Assembly (NCBI RefSeq): GCF_030817415.1
Contig: NZ_JAUSZI010000002.1
Coordinates: forward strand, 1,488,001 to 1,552,000
Reading direction: 5' to 3'
Length of the DNA: 64,000 nt
DNA from: Streptomyces umbrinus
GTDB taxonomy: Bacteria > Actinomycetota > Actinomycetes > Streptomycetales > Streptomycetaceae
The position numbers and the translations under genes were made by a program. Under the pieces are notes generated by a model. The model searched no databases. It was not told where the DNA came from and saw only the letters and a list, made by a program, of their open reading frames with translations. Shown in pieces: positions 26,453 through 34,704 of the stretch (the stretch's first letter is position 1; each line of letters begins with the position of its first letter).

Positions 26453-27298
26453 ATGCCCGTCAAGCGTGGCGCCCGCGTGGGAGTGTTCCGGGCGGCCGCT
26501 GCCCTGATCGTCCTCGCGGCACTGGCCTCCTGTACGTCGGATCCGGACGACAAGGGCCCGGACGAGTCCACGAAGCCGAGCCCCAAGGCCGTTCGGCTGC
26601 CCCCCGTGCACGCGGGTTTCGACTACCAGATCGGCGGCGCCTATCCGCCGCCCGCCGGTGTCCGTGTCGTCGCCCGCGACCGCAAGGCCGAACCCGCGCG
26701 CGGCCTCTACAACATCTGTTACGTCAACGCGTTCCAGGCCCAGCCGGACGAGCGGGACGACTGGCCCGCCGACCTGCTGCTGCGCGACAAGAAAGGCAAG
26801 GTCGTCGTCGACGGCGACTGGGACGAGGCCCTGCTCGACATCGGCACGCCCGCCAGGCGTGAGCGCGTCGCGGCCAGGATCAACGAGTGGATCGACGGCT
26901 GCGCGGACAAGGGCTACGACGCCGTCGAGCCGGACAACCTCGACAGCTTCACCCGCTCCCGCGGTCTGCTGAGCTCCGCCGACGCCACCGCCTTCGTCAA
27001 ACTGCTCTCGGACCACGCGCACTCCCGGGGCCTGGCCATCGGGCAGAAGAACACCGTGGAGCTGGCCGGTCAACGAGGCCGTACGGGGCTCGACTTCGCG
27101 GTGGCGGAGGAGTGCGGCGAGTACGACGAGTGCGGTGAGTACGCCGAGGCGTTCGACGACCGGGTCGTGGTGATCGAGTACACCGACAACGGTTTCAGGA
27201 AGGCCCGTTCGGGCTTCGGCGACCGGCTGAGCATCGTGCGCCGGGATGTGCTGGTGTCGACGCCCGACAGCGCCGACTACGTCCGCAAGACCCGCTGA
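26453..27298 (+). CDS. GH114-family lipoprotein (endo-alpha-1,4-polygalactosaminidase-like)
   Basis: A 281-residue lipoprotein with lipobox LAALASC at residues 21-27, so it sits on the outer face of the membrane. The rest is a TIM barrel with the family 114 signatures: GFDYQIGGAY, YDAVEPDNLDSF (acidic pair) and DFAVAEECGEYDEC (Glu and paired Cys). Characterised members cut alpha-1,4-linked galactosamine polymers such as fungal galactosaminogalactan. ATG 26453 follows GGAG; a much longer open frame upstream lacks any family similarity. It is the first gene of a compact six-gene operon and would trim polymer for the importer encoded next. Activity on galactosaminogalactan is inference from the family. 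Confidence 0.78.
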   Translation: MPVKRGARVGVFRAAAALIVLAALASCTSDPDDKGPDESTKPSPKAVRLPPVHAGFDYQIGGAYPPPAGVRVVARDRKAEPARGLYNICYVNAFQAQPDERDDWPADLLLRDKKGKVVVDGDWDEALLDIGTPARRERVAARINEWIDGCADKGYDAVEPDNLDSFTRSRGLLSSADATAFVKLLSDHAHSRGLAIGQKNTVELAGQRGRTGLDFAVAEECGEYDECGEYAEAFDDRVVVIEYTDNGFRKARSGFGDRLSIVRRDVLVSTPDSADYVRKTR

Positions 27299-27310
27299 CG
27301 GAGGCTCCCG

Positions 27311-28633
27311 ATGACTCGAACCCGAGGTGTTCTGTGCCCTGTTGAGCGCCGCGGCCTGCTCAAAGGGGCTGCCGCGATCGCCGCCGCGCCGCTGCTGGGC
27401 GCCTGTTCGCAGGGCGCGTCCGACGGCGTGGATGCCGACGGGAGAGTGACCGTGGAGCTGTGGCACGGCCAGGTCGACATCGCCAAGGACGCGATACAGG
27501 CGCTGGTCACGGAGTTCAACCGGACGCATCCGAGGATCCGGGTGGACGCCGGTGGCGGCGGGGTCATCTCCGACGCGATGCTGCAGAAGGTGACGGCCGC
27601 GCTGGCCGCCGGTTCGTATCCGGACATCGCGTACGTCTTCGGCTCCGACCTCGCCAGCATCGCTCGCAGCCCCCGTGTCGTCGACCTGACCGACGCGATG
27701 CGCGGCGGCCCCACGCCCTGGAACAGTTTCTGGGCGCCGGTACGCGAAGCAGTCAGCGTCAACGGCAAGGTGCGGGCCGCTCCCGCACTGCTCGACTCGC
27801 TGGCCGTCGTCTACAACAGGAAGCTGTTCCGGCAGGCCGGTGTTCCCTTCCCCGAAGCGGGCTGGACCTGGGACGAATTCGCCGACACGGCACGGAAGTT
27901 GACCGACTCCGGCCGGGGCGTCTTCGGAACGGGCTGGCCCGGCACGGTTGACGAGGACACGGTCTGGCGGCTGTGGCCGATGATCTGGGACCTGGGCGGG
28001 GACGTCGTCGCCGACGACGGCAAGAGCATCGGCTTCGCCGGCCAGGGCGTCCGGGCGCTCGACACCCTGCGGCAACTCGTCCGGGACAAGAGCGTGTACG
28101 TCGATCCGAAGCCCGGCGGCGAGCAGATGTACCAGGTGTTCCTGGGCGGCCGGATGGCGATGGTGGCGACCGGACCCTGGCAGCTGCCGGACATCCTGGA
28201 CGCCGAGGTGGACTACGACGTCGTACCGCTGCCGTCCTACAGCGGGCGCCCTGTGACGATCTCGGGCCCCGACACCTGGACCGTCTTCGACAACGGCTCC
28301 GCGCGCTCGCGGGCGGCCGTGGAGTTCGTCCAGTGGATGATGCGGCCGGAGCAGGACGCCCGGTGGGACATCCGGGCCGGGAGCCTGCCCCTCGGTTCCG
28401 CGACGGAGCGGCGCCCGCAGTGGCGGAAGCACTCCCGGGAGACCACGGGACTCGCGGTGTTCACCGACGCGCTGGACTCCGCCCGCGTCCGGCCCGTCCA
28501 TGCCGCGTATCCGCAGATCTCCCAGGCGCTCGGCGAGGCGATCGTCTCCGTGCTGCTCGGCCGGGACTCCCCCGCCAAGGCGCTGCGCCGGTGCGCCGAC
28601 AAGGCCGACGCGGCGCTGCTCATCCCGCGCTGA
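27311..28633 (+). CDS. ABC sugar-importer solute-binding lipoprotein
   Basis: A 440-residue extracellular binding protein. The N-terminus combines a twin-arginine-like ERRGLLKGAA segment with the lipobox LLGAC (Cys32). The mature part follows family-1 sugar binders: VTVELWHGQ at the start, ATGPWQLP in the hinge region, and aromatic residues that stack on sugars (for example FGTGWPG, WRLWPMIWDLGG). It starts 12 bases after the GH114 gene, behind GGAGG. It would deliver an oligosaccharide to the two permeases that follow. No ATPase gene is nearby; Streptomyces importers of this type share the MsiK ATPase encoded elsewhere. Confidence 0.88.
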   Translation: MTRTRGVLCPVERRGLLKGAAAIAAAPLLGACSQGASDGVDADGRVTVELWHGQVDIAKDAIQALVTEFNRTHPRIRVDAGGGGVISDAMLQKVTAALAAGSYPDIAYVFGSDLASIARSPRVVDLTDAMRGGPTPWNSFWAPVREAVSVNGKVRAAPALLDSLAVVYNRKLFRQAGVPFPEAGWTWDEFADTARKLTDSGRGVFGTGWPGTVDEDTVWRLWPMIWDLGGDVVADDGKSIGFAGQGVRALDTLRQLVRDKSVYVDPKPGGEQMYQVFLGGRMAMVATGPWQLPDILDAEVDYDVVPLPSYSGRPVTISGPDTWTVFDNGSARSRAAVEFVQWMMRPEQDARWDIRAGSLPLGSATERRPQWRKHSRETTGLAVFTDALDSARVRPVHAAYPQISQALGEAIVSVLLGRDSPAKALRRCADKADAALLIPR

Positions 28634-28728
28634 CCACGCTCACGGATCCTCGTGATGCCTCACGGATCCCTCGTGGATCCCCGCTCAAACCGTGCTGATC
28701 CCGCGCTGTACCAAGGGAGGAAGGCCGC

Positions 28729-29697
28729 ATGACATCACTGCCCCGCGCCATCACCCTCGCACCGCAGTCCCAGCCGCGGGCACCGGCCGCCTCCCGGCGC
28801 GGCGCGCGGCGGCGCGCCCGGCGGGAGAAGGCCACCGCCTGGGCGTTCATCGCCCCGTCGGTTCTCGTCATCCTCGGCCTGGGCATCGTCCCGGTCGTCT
28901 GGTCGCTGCTGCTGTCGTTCCGCGCCGACGACCTGGTCACGCCGGGCCGCTGGGTGGGCCTCGACAACTACCGGGCACTGGCCCAGGACCCCAACTTCCA
29001 TACGGCGGTCGGCAATACGCTGCTGTACTCGGCGCTGTTCGTGCCGCTGAGCCTGCTCGGCGGCCTGGCGCTCGCACTCGCCCTCAACCGGCGTATCCGG
29101 TTCATCGGCCTCTACCGGACCCTGCTCTTCATCCCGTTCGTGGTGTCCGCGGCCGCGCAGGGCGTGCTGTTCTCGTTCATCCTCGATCCGGAGTTCGGCG
29201 CGGCCAACTCGCTGCTGCACAAGTTCGGCGTCTCGCCGCAGGGCTTCCTGACCGACCCCGACCAGGCCATCTACCTGCTGGTCCTGATCTCGCTGTGGAG
29301 TGGTGTCGGCTTCTGCGTGGTCGTCTATCTCGCCGCGCTGCAGGACGTACCGCGCGAACTCGTCGAGGCCGCCCGCATCGACGGGGCCGGCCGGTGGCGC
29401 GTACTGCGGCACATCACCCTCCCGGCGCTCACTCCCGTGACGGTGTTCCTGCTGCTGTGGCAGCTGATCACCGCGCTCCAGGTCTTCGACCTCGTGTACG
29501 TGACCACCAAGGGCGGCCCGCTCGGCTCGACCACCGTGATCGTGTACTTCGTCTGGCAGCAGGCGTTCCAGATGTTCACGGCCGGGTACGGAGCCGCGGC
29601 CGCGTACGTCCTCGCGCTGGCCATGCTGGTCGCGGGGGTGGCACTGCGTGTCGTGCGGCGTCGGCAGGGGCGCGTCGTGGAAGGGGCCTTCCGATGA
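28729..29697 (+). CDS. ABC sugar-importer permease, MalF type
   Basis: A 322-residue inner-membrane subunit with six predicted helices. The EAA loop that contacts the ATPase is visible as LVEAARIDGAGRWRVLRHIT. A basic cytoplasmic N-terminus (RRGARRRARREK) precedes helix one. The ATG follows GGGAGG. The stop codon overlaps the ATG of the second permease, showing coupled translation. It partners with the product of 29694-30557 to form the channel. Confidence 0.9.
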   Translation: MTSLPRAITLAPQSQPRAPAASRRGARRRARREKATAWAFIAPSVLVILGLGIVPVVWSLLLSFRADDLVTPGRWVGLDNYRALAQDPNFHTAVGNTLLYSALFVPLSLLGGLALALALNRRIRFIGLYRTLLFIPFVVSAAAQGVLFSFILDPEFGAANSLLHKFGVSPQGFLTDPDQAIYLLVLISLWSGVGFCVVVYLAALQDVPRELVEAARIDGAGRWRVLRHITLPALTPVTVFLLLWQLITALQVFDLVYVTTKGGPLGSTTVIVYFVWQQAFQMFTAGYGAAAAYVLALAMLVAGVALRVVRRRQGRVVEGAFR

Positions 29698-30557
29698 GTA
29701 CGCGTCCGACGAGTGCGCTCAAGGTAAGTGCGGGCGGGGCGAGTTCGCGCAGCGTGAGTCCCTGGCATCTGCTGCTCGCTCCGCTGGCGCTGGCGTTCGC
29801 GCTGCCGCTGGTGTGGCTGCTGCTGAGTTCGGTGATGACGAACGCGGAGATCAACCGGTTTCCGCCGGCGTTGTGGCCCGACAGCATCGATCTGGGCGGC
29901 TACCGGTATGTGCTGGGCAACGCGATGTTCCCGCGCTGGTTCGCGAACTCGCTGATCGTCGCGTCGGTCGCCGTGGTGTCGAATCTGCTGCTCGGGTCGC
30001 TCGGCGGCTACGCGTTCGCGCGGATGCGGTTCGCGGGGTCGCGTGTGCTGCTCGGGCTGATGCTGGCGACCATGGTCATCCCGTTCCAGCTGACGATGAT
30101 CCCGACCTTCCTGGTGATGAAGTGGCTCGGTCTGATCGACACGCTGGGTGCGCTGATCGTGCCGTCGCTGGTGACGCCCTTCGCCGTGTTCCTGTTCCGG
30201 CAGTTCTTCCTGACACTGCCGAGGGAGATCGAGGAGGCCGCCTGGATCGACGGGTGTTCGCGGCTGCGCGTGCTCTTCTCGATCGTCATGCCGCTGGCCC
30301 GGCCCGCCCTCGCGACGGTCGCGGTGCTGACGTTCCTCACGACGTGGAACGACCTGTCCTGGCCGCTCATCGCGATCAACCACGACACCCAGTACACGCT
30401 CCAGCTGGGTCTGACCACCTTCCAGGGGCAGCACCACGCACGGTGGTCCGCGGTGATGGCGGGCAACGTCATCACGGTGCTGCCGGTGCTGGTGGCGTTC
30501 CTGCTGGCGCAGAAGACGTTCGTCCAGTCGCTCACGTCCAGCGGACTGAAGGGGTAG
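29694..30557 (+). CDS. ABC sugar-importer permease, MalG type
   Basis: A 287-residue inner-membrane protein with six helices and the EAA motif EIEEAAWIDGCSRLRVLFS. It starts on the ATGA overlap with the first permease gene. The C-terminus (QKTFVQSLTSSGLKG) has the glycine-lysine end that is typical for MalG-like sugar permeases. A kinase gene begins six bases after its stop, so the transported sugar is probably phosphorylated as soon as it is released inside. Confidence 0.9.
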   Translation: MSTRPTSALKVSAGGASSRSVSPWHLLLAPLALAFALPLVWLLLSSVMTNAEINRFPPALWPDSIDLGGYRYVLGNAMFPRWFANSLIVASVAVVSNLLLGSLGGYAFARMRFAGSRVLLGLMLATMVIPFQLTMIPTFLVMKWLGLIDTLGALIVPSLVTPFAVFLFRQFFLTLPREIEEAAWIDGCSRLRVLFSIVMPLARPALATVAVLTFLTTWNDLSWPLIAINHDTQYTLQLGLTTFQGQHHARWSAVMAGNVITVLPVLVAFLLAQKTFVQSLTSSGLKG

Positions 30558-30562
30558 CCGCC

Positions 30563-31510
30563 TTGTCCCGTTCCTTCGACCTCCTGGTGATCGGTGACGT
30601 CAATCCCGATGTCGTAGTGGGTCCGGTGCCCCGCGCGGTGGCCTTCGGCCAGCGTGAACAGCTCGTCGAGCGGGGCGGGCTGGTCCTCGGCGGCTCGGCG
30701 GCGATCATGGCGTGCGGAGCGGCACGGCTGGGGCTGCGGGTGGCCTTCGCCGGGCGCGTGGGGGACGACCCCGCGGGCGCGTTCGTCCGCGGAGAGCTCA
30801 CCGACCACGGCGTCGACACCACTCGTCTCACCATCGACCCTCACCTGCCCACGCCCCTGACGGTGGTGCTCAACGACAAGGACGGCGACCGGGCCATCCT
30901 CACGTCGCCCGGCTGTCTGACGGCGACGAGTGCGCAGGACGTGCCCGAGGCACTGCTGGCCGACGCCCGGCACGTGCACGCGGCGTCCTACTTCCTGATG
31001 CCCCGTCTGGCCCGGTCCCTCGCAACCGTGTTCGCCCGGGCGAGGGCCCACGGGGCGAGTACCTCGCTCGACACCAACGACGATCCCGACGACAGATGGG
31101 ACCGCGAACTGCTCGAACCCGTACTGGAGTTCACCGACATCCTGCTGCCGAACGCCGCCGAGGCCCGCGCACTCACCGGCGAGACCCAACTGGAGGCGGC
31201 GGCAGCCGCGTTGGCGGGAATCGTCCCGCTGGTCGTCGTCAAGGACGGCTCCGAGGGCGCTCTCGCCCACGACGGAGAACGGGTCCGGCGCGTACCGGCC
31301 GTGCCGGTGGAGCCGGTCGACACCGTGGGCGCAGGCGACAGCTTCGACGCCGGTTTCGTCGCGGCGACCCTGCGCGGTCTTGACCTGCGCTCGTCCCTTG
31401 CGCTGGCCGCCGTCTGCGGTTCCCTCTCGACCCGCGGCCACGGCGGTACGGCGGCACAGCCGACGTGGCACGAGGCACTCGCCCACACCGACCTGGAGAG
31501 CCGTACATGA
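30563..31510 (+). CDS. PfkB-family sugar kinase
   Basis: A 315-residue ribokinase-like enzyme. The N-terminal motif GGSAAIMACGAARLGL and the C-terminal signature DTVGAGDSFDAGF with the catalytic Asp are both present. It starts at a TTG with AAGGGG eight bases upstream; no ATG is in frame before family similarity begins. It is coupled to the following GH4 gene by an ATGA overlap. Within this operon it would phosphorylate a monosaccharide released by the GH4 enzyme, perhaps galactose, tagatose or an amino sugar. The actual substrate cannot be read from sequence. Confidence 0.87.
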   Translation: MSRSFDLLVIGDVNPDVVVGPVPRAVAFGQREQLVERGGLVLGGSAAIMACGAARLGLRVAFAGRVGDDPAGAFVRGELTDHGVDTTRLTIDPHLPTPLTVVLNDKDGDRAILTSPGCLTATSAQDVPEALLADARHVHAASYFLMPRLARSLATVFARARAHGASTSLDTNDDPDDRWDRELLEPVLEFTDILLPNAAEARALTGETQLEAAAAALAGIVPLVVVKDGSEGALAHDGERVRRVPAVPVEPVDTVGAGDSFDAGFVAATLRGLDLRSSLALAAVCGSLSTRGHGGTAAQPTWHEALAHTDLESRT

Positions 31511-32817
31511 CCGAGGTAAAGATCGCCTTCGTGGGAGCCGGCAGCGTGGTGTTCACGCAGGGGCTCCTGGCCGATCTGTTCGCCTTCCCCGAGCTGGGGC
31601 ACGCCCGGATCGCCCTGCACGACATCGACGAGGAACGGCTGGCCACGGCGGAGGGAGCCGCCCGCCAGATCGCGGACGAGCGAGGCGCCAAACCGACGAT
31701 CACCGCGCACCTCGACCGGCGCGCCGCCCTCGAAGGCGCCGACTTCGTCGTCAACACCGTCCAGGTCGGCATGAACGAGGCCACCCGCACGGACTTCGAC
31801 GTCCCGGCCCGCTACGGAGTGCGCCAGACCATCGGCGACACCCTCGGTATCGGCGGCATCTTCCGCGCCCTGCGCACCTTCCCCGTGCTGCGCGGTCTCG
31901 CCGAGGACATGGCCGAACTCTGCCCGGACGCCCTGCTGTTGAACTACACCAACCCCATGGCGATGAACGTCCTGTACCTGTCGCGGATCGCACCGGCCCT
32001 GCGCACGACCGGTCTGTGCCACTCGGTGTACTGGACGATGCACGACCTCTCGAATCTGGTGGGTGTCCCCTTCGAGGAGGTCTCCTATCTGGCCGCCGGC
32101 GTGAACCATCAGGCCTGGGTGCTGCGTTTCGAGCGCGACGGCCGCGACCTCCACCCGCTCCTCGACGCCGCGATCGCGAAGGATCCGGGCCTCCTGCGCC
32201 GCGTACGGGTCGACATGTACCGCAGGCTGGGCCACTACCCCACCGAGACGAGCGAGCACTCCGCCGAGTACGTCCCCTGGTATCTGCACCACGACACCGA
32301 GATCGAACGTCTCCGGCTGCCGGTGGGCGCGTACTTGGAGATCATCGCGGAGAACACCGCCGACTACGAGCGCACCCGCCGGGCCCTGCTCGCGGACGCT
32401 CCCCTGCCCGTCGAGGGCACGATGGAGTACGCGCCCCAGGTCATCCACAGTGTCGTCACGGGGACCCCGCGCACGATCTACGGGAACGTCCCGAACCGCG
32501 GGCTCATCGACAACCTGCCCGCCGGTTCCGTGGTCGAAGTGCCCTGTCTGGTCGACGCGTTGGGCGTCCAGCCGACCCGGGTCGGGGCACTGCCCCCGCA
32601 GTGCGCGGCGCTCAACAGTGCATACGTCTCCGTCACCGACCTGGTCGTCCGCGCGGCCACGGACGGCGATCCGCGGCACATCCGCCATGCCGCGATGGCC
32701 GACCCCGCGACGGCGGCGGCCCTTCCGGTGGAGCGGATCTGGGACCTGTGCGACGACCTCGTACGGGCTCATCGGGAGCTGCTGCAGCCGGAGTTGCGGG
32801 AGGAGCTGGGGCACTGA
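31507..32817 (+). CDS. GH4 alpha-galactosidase/alpha-glucosidase-like enzyme
   Basis: A 436-residue member of glycoside hydrolase family 4, which uses NAD and a divalent metal and works by redox-assisted elimination. The dinucleotide motif is FVGAGSVVFTQGL, the NYTNPM segment and GLCHSVYW hold the metal ligand Cys and the CHS motif of alpha-galactosidases of the MelA branch, and GVNHQAW the His. The ATG overlaps the kinase stop. It is cytoplasmic, so it acts on oligosaccharides brought in by the ABC system. CHS, rather than CNV or CDM, favours an alpha-galactoside, which agrees with a galactose-containing substrate for the locus. Confidence 0.86.
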   Translation: MTEVKIAFVGAGSVVFTQGLLADLFAFPELGHARIALHDIDEERLATAEGAARQIADERGAKPTITAHLDRRAALEGADFVVNTVQVGMNEATRTDFDVPARYGVRQTIGDTLGIGGIFRALRTFPVLRGLAEDMAELCPDALLLNYTNPMAMNVLYLSRIAPALRTTGLCHSVYWTMHDLSNLVGVPFEEVSYLAAGVNHQAWVLRFERDGRDLHPLLDAAIAKDPGLLRRVRVDMYRRLGHYPTETSEHSAEYVPWYLHHDTEIERLRLPVGAYLEIIAENTADYERTRRALLADAPLPVEGTMEYAPQVIHSVVTGTPRTIYGNVPNRGLIDNLPAGSVVEVPCLVDALGVQPTRVGALPPQCAALNSAYVSVTDLVVRAATDGDPRHIRHAAMADPATAAALPVERIWDLCDDLVRAHRELLQPELREELGH

Positions 32818-32835
32818 CACCCGGCCCGTACCGGG

Positions 32836-33351
32836 TCACCGCTCCAGGAGGTCCAGGGCCTGTTCCCAGCGGAACTCCCGGCCCGCGGGGCCGCCGAAGG
32901 CGTGCTCGCCGAACCGGACGCCCATCCCGCGCAGCCTTTTCAGGCTGTCCTGATACGCGGGGTGGGCCGTCAACGCCTCGCTCACACAGGGGAGTACGGA
33001 GATGGGCACCCCCATCCCGTACACCTCGCAGAGTGTGCCGAGGGCGAGGGTGTCGGAGATCCCGGCCGCCCATTTGTTGATGGTGTTGAACGTCGCGGGC
33101 GCCACGGTGACGGCGTCCGGGTCGGGGAAGGGGCGCGGGTCGCCGGGGGCACGCCAGGCGGACCGGATCGGCCTGCCGGTCCGCGACTCGAGCGCCGCCG
33201 TGTCGAAGAAGCCGGTCGCGATCGGGGTCGCGAAGACCCCGACCTCCCAGTTCCGCTCCTGCGCCAGGGCGATCAACTCCTCGACCCCCTCGGCGACTCC
33301 GGCGGCGCAGACGACGACGTAGAGGAAGGGCTTCCGGGCCTGTTCAGTCAC
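32836..33351 (-). CDS. Flavoprotein of the phosphopantothenoylcysteine decarboxylase family
   Basis: A 171-residue protein with the single-domain fold of FMN-dependent Cys decarboxylases (PPC-DC, EpiD/LanD). Visible elements are YVVVCAAGVAEG near the N-terminus, VTVAPATFNTINKWAAG (flavin-phosphate and substrate-clamp region), and LPCVSEAL. The proline-rich motif PASANT of true decarboxylases is replaced by PATFNT. It starts at a GTG. No lantibiotic precursor is nearby. It converges on the sugar operon with an 18-base gap and is more likely an independent housekeeping or detoxifying gene. Confidence 0.75.
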   Translation of the reverse strand: MTEQARKPFLYVVVCAAGVAEGVEELIALAQERNWEVGVFATPIATGFFDTAALESRTGRPIRSAWRAPGDPRPFPDPDAVTVAPATFNTINKWAAGISDTLALGTLCEVYGMGVPISVLPCVSEALTAHPAYQDSLKRLRGMGVRFGEHAFGGPAGREFRWEQALDLLER

Positions 33352-33401
33352 CCGGGAACCCTACTGAACGCCGCCTCGCAGCCCCGGCGCCTCGCGGCCC
33401 G

Positions 33402-33860
33402 CTACTGGACGGGGAAGGAATCCCCTCGCTCCGCGTCCGGGCGCGGGCCGTGGATCCGGCGTTCCTTCTCCTCGATCGGTACGTCGTTGATGCTGGCCTC
33501 GCGCCGGGTCATCAGGCCGTGCTCGTCGAACTCCCACAGCTCGTTGCCGTAGGAGCGCCACCACTGGCCGTCGGCGTCGCGGCACTCGTACTGGAAACGG
33601 ACGGCGATGCGGTTGCCGTCGAATGCCCAGAGGTCCTTGCGCAGGGCGTACTCCTGCTCGCGCCCCCACTTGTCGGTGAGCATGTCCACGATCTGGGCGC
33701 GGCCGGTGACGAAGGTGTCGCGGTTGCGCCAGACCGAGTCCTGCGAGTACGCGAGCGAGACCTTATGGGGATCGCGGGTGTTCCAGGCGTCCTCGGCCGC
33801 CTGGACCTTCTGGGCCGCGGTCTCACGGGTGAACGGCGGCAGGGGCGGGCGGTCGGTCAT
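33402..33860 (-). CDS. NTF2-like DUF1348 protein
   Basis: A 152-residue cone-shaped NTF2-like protein of the DUF1348 family. It is recognised from [20 protein letters not shown] and the [14 protein letters not shown] segment, with [14 protein letters not shown] in the last third. The pocket may bind a small molecule, but no reaction is known to me. ATG 33860 has GAGGAAG upstream. It is divergent from a TetR regulator gene, and two palindromes lie between them, so it is almost certainly the regulator's target. Confidence 0.82.
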   Translation of the reverse strand: MTDRPPLPPFTRETAAQKVQAAEDAWNTRDPHKVSLAYSQDSVWRNRDTFVTGRAQIVDMLTDKWGREQEYALRKDLWAFDGNRIAVRFQYECRDADGQWWRSYGNELWEFDEHGLMTRREASINDVPIEEKERRIHGPRPDAERGDSFPVQ

Positions 33861-33926
33861 GACGGCTTCCTCTCGATGGCGGTGCAACTCGAAGGCGACG
33901 CGGCTCAATGGCGGTGCGACGAGCGG

Positions 33927-33977
33927 GAGAACGTGCGTTCTCCGGCCTGGCCGATAACGTAGAGAACGTTGGTTCTC
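33927..33977. promoter_or_regulatory. Two TetR-type palindromic operators
   Basis: GAGAACGTGCGTTCTC (33927-33942) and GAGAACGTTGGTTCTC (33962-33977) both have perfect GAGAAC/GTTCTC arms around four bases. Their centres are 35 bases apart. They lie between the divergent DUF1348 and TetR genes and overlap both likely promoters. Confidence 0.85.
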
Positions 33978-34007
33978 CCGTCAAGACGCCAAGGAGCGGG
34001 CCGGTAC

Positions 34008-34580
34008 ATGGACAGCGCGACCGCCAGGGAACAGGCCCTGGACGCGGCGGAAACCCTGTTCTACGGACGGGGCATACAGGCCGTCGGCATGGACGACATC
34101 CGCGGCGCGTCGGGGGTCTCGCTCAAGCGGCTCTACCAGCTGTTTCCCGCAAAGGAGCAGCTGATCGTGGCCTACCTGGAGCGCCGCGACATCCGCTGGC
34201 GGCAGCGGCTGTCCGACCACGTGGCCGGACACGAGGATCCCGGGCGGCGCGTCCTGGCGGTCTTCGACTGGCTCGGCGAGTGGTTCCGCGAGCCCGACTT
34301 CCGGGGCTGCGCCTGGATCAACTCGTACGGGGAGCTCGGCGCGACGTCGGAGCGGGTCACCACCCAGGTCCGCGCCCACAAGCAGGCTTTCAAGAACTAC
34401 CTGACCGGCCTCGTGCGCGACGCCGGGCTGCCGCCCGACCTGGCCGACCAGGTGTATCTGCTGGCAGAAGGCGCCATGGTCACCGCCGGGATCGAGCAGA
34501 GCGGCTCGAAGCCCGCCGAGCAGGCCGGGCGGGCGGCCCGGATGCTGGTGGAGGGATACGGCGGGACCGTCGGCCATTGA
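34008..34580 (+). CDS. TetR-family regulator
   Basis: A 190-residue regulator with an N-terminal helix-turn-helix (ALDAAETLFYGRGIQAVGMD, then GVSLKRLYQLFPAKEQL) and a C-terminal ligand-binding domain containing WLGEWFREPDFRGCAWIN. The latter is like AcrR/YxaF-type repressors linked to NTF2-like or oxidoreductase targets. It starts at an ATG 11 bases after GGAG. The two palindromes upstream are probably its own operators, giving joint control of itself and the DUF1348 gene. Effector unknown. Confidence 0.87.
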   Translation: MDSATAREQALDAAETLFYGRGIQAVGMDDIRGASGVSLKRLYQLFPAKEQLIVAYLERRDIRWRQRLSDHVAGHEDPGRRVLAVFDWLGEWFREPDFRGCAWINSYGELGATSERVTTQVRAHKQAFKNYLTGLVRDAGLPPDLADQVYLLAEGAMVTAGIEQSGSKPAEQAGRAARMLVEGYGGTVGH

Positions 34581-34704
34581 CTGCCGCCCCGTCGAGTTGC
34601 AGACTCCATTTGAAGATTCAACGGAGAATTATTCACCAGGCGAACGCGCCACGACTCCCGTTCGGAGCACGGTGCAGCGCCTCGCACGACGGGAAGAGCC
34701 GCGC

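Noticed and set aside
26060..28501. Long open frame on the minus strand (about 813 codons)
   Set aside because: It is antisense to the GH114 and binding-protein genes, which have clear motifs, lipoboxes and ribosome binding sites. Long antisense frames are common at this GC content.
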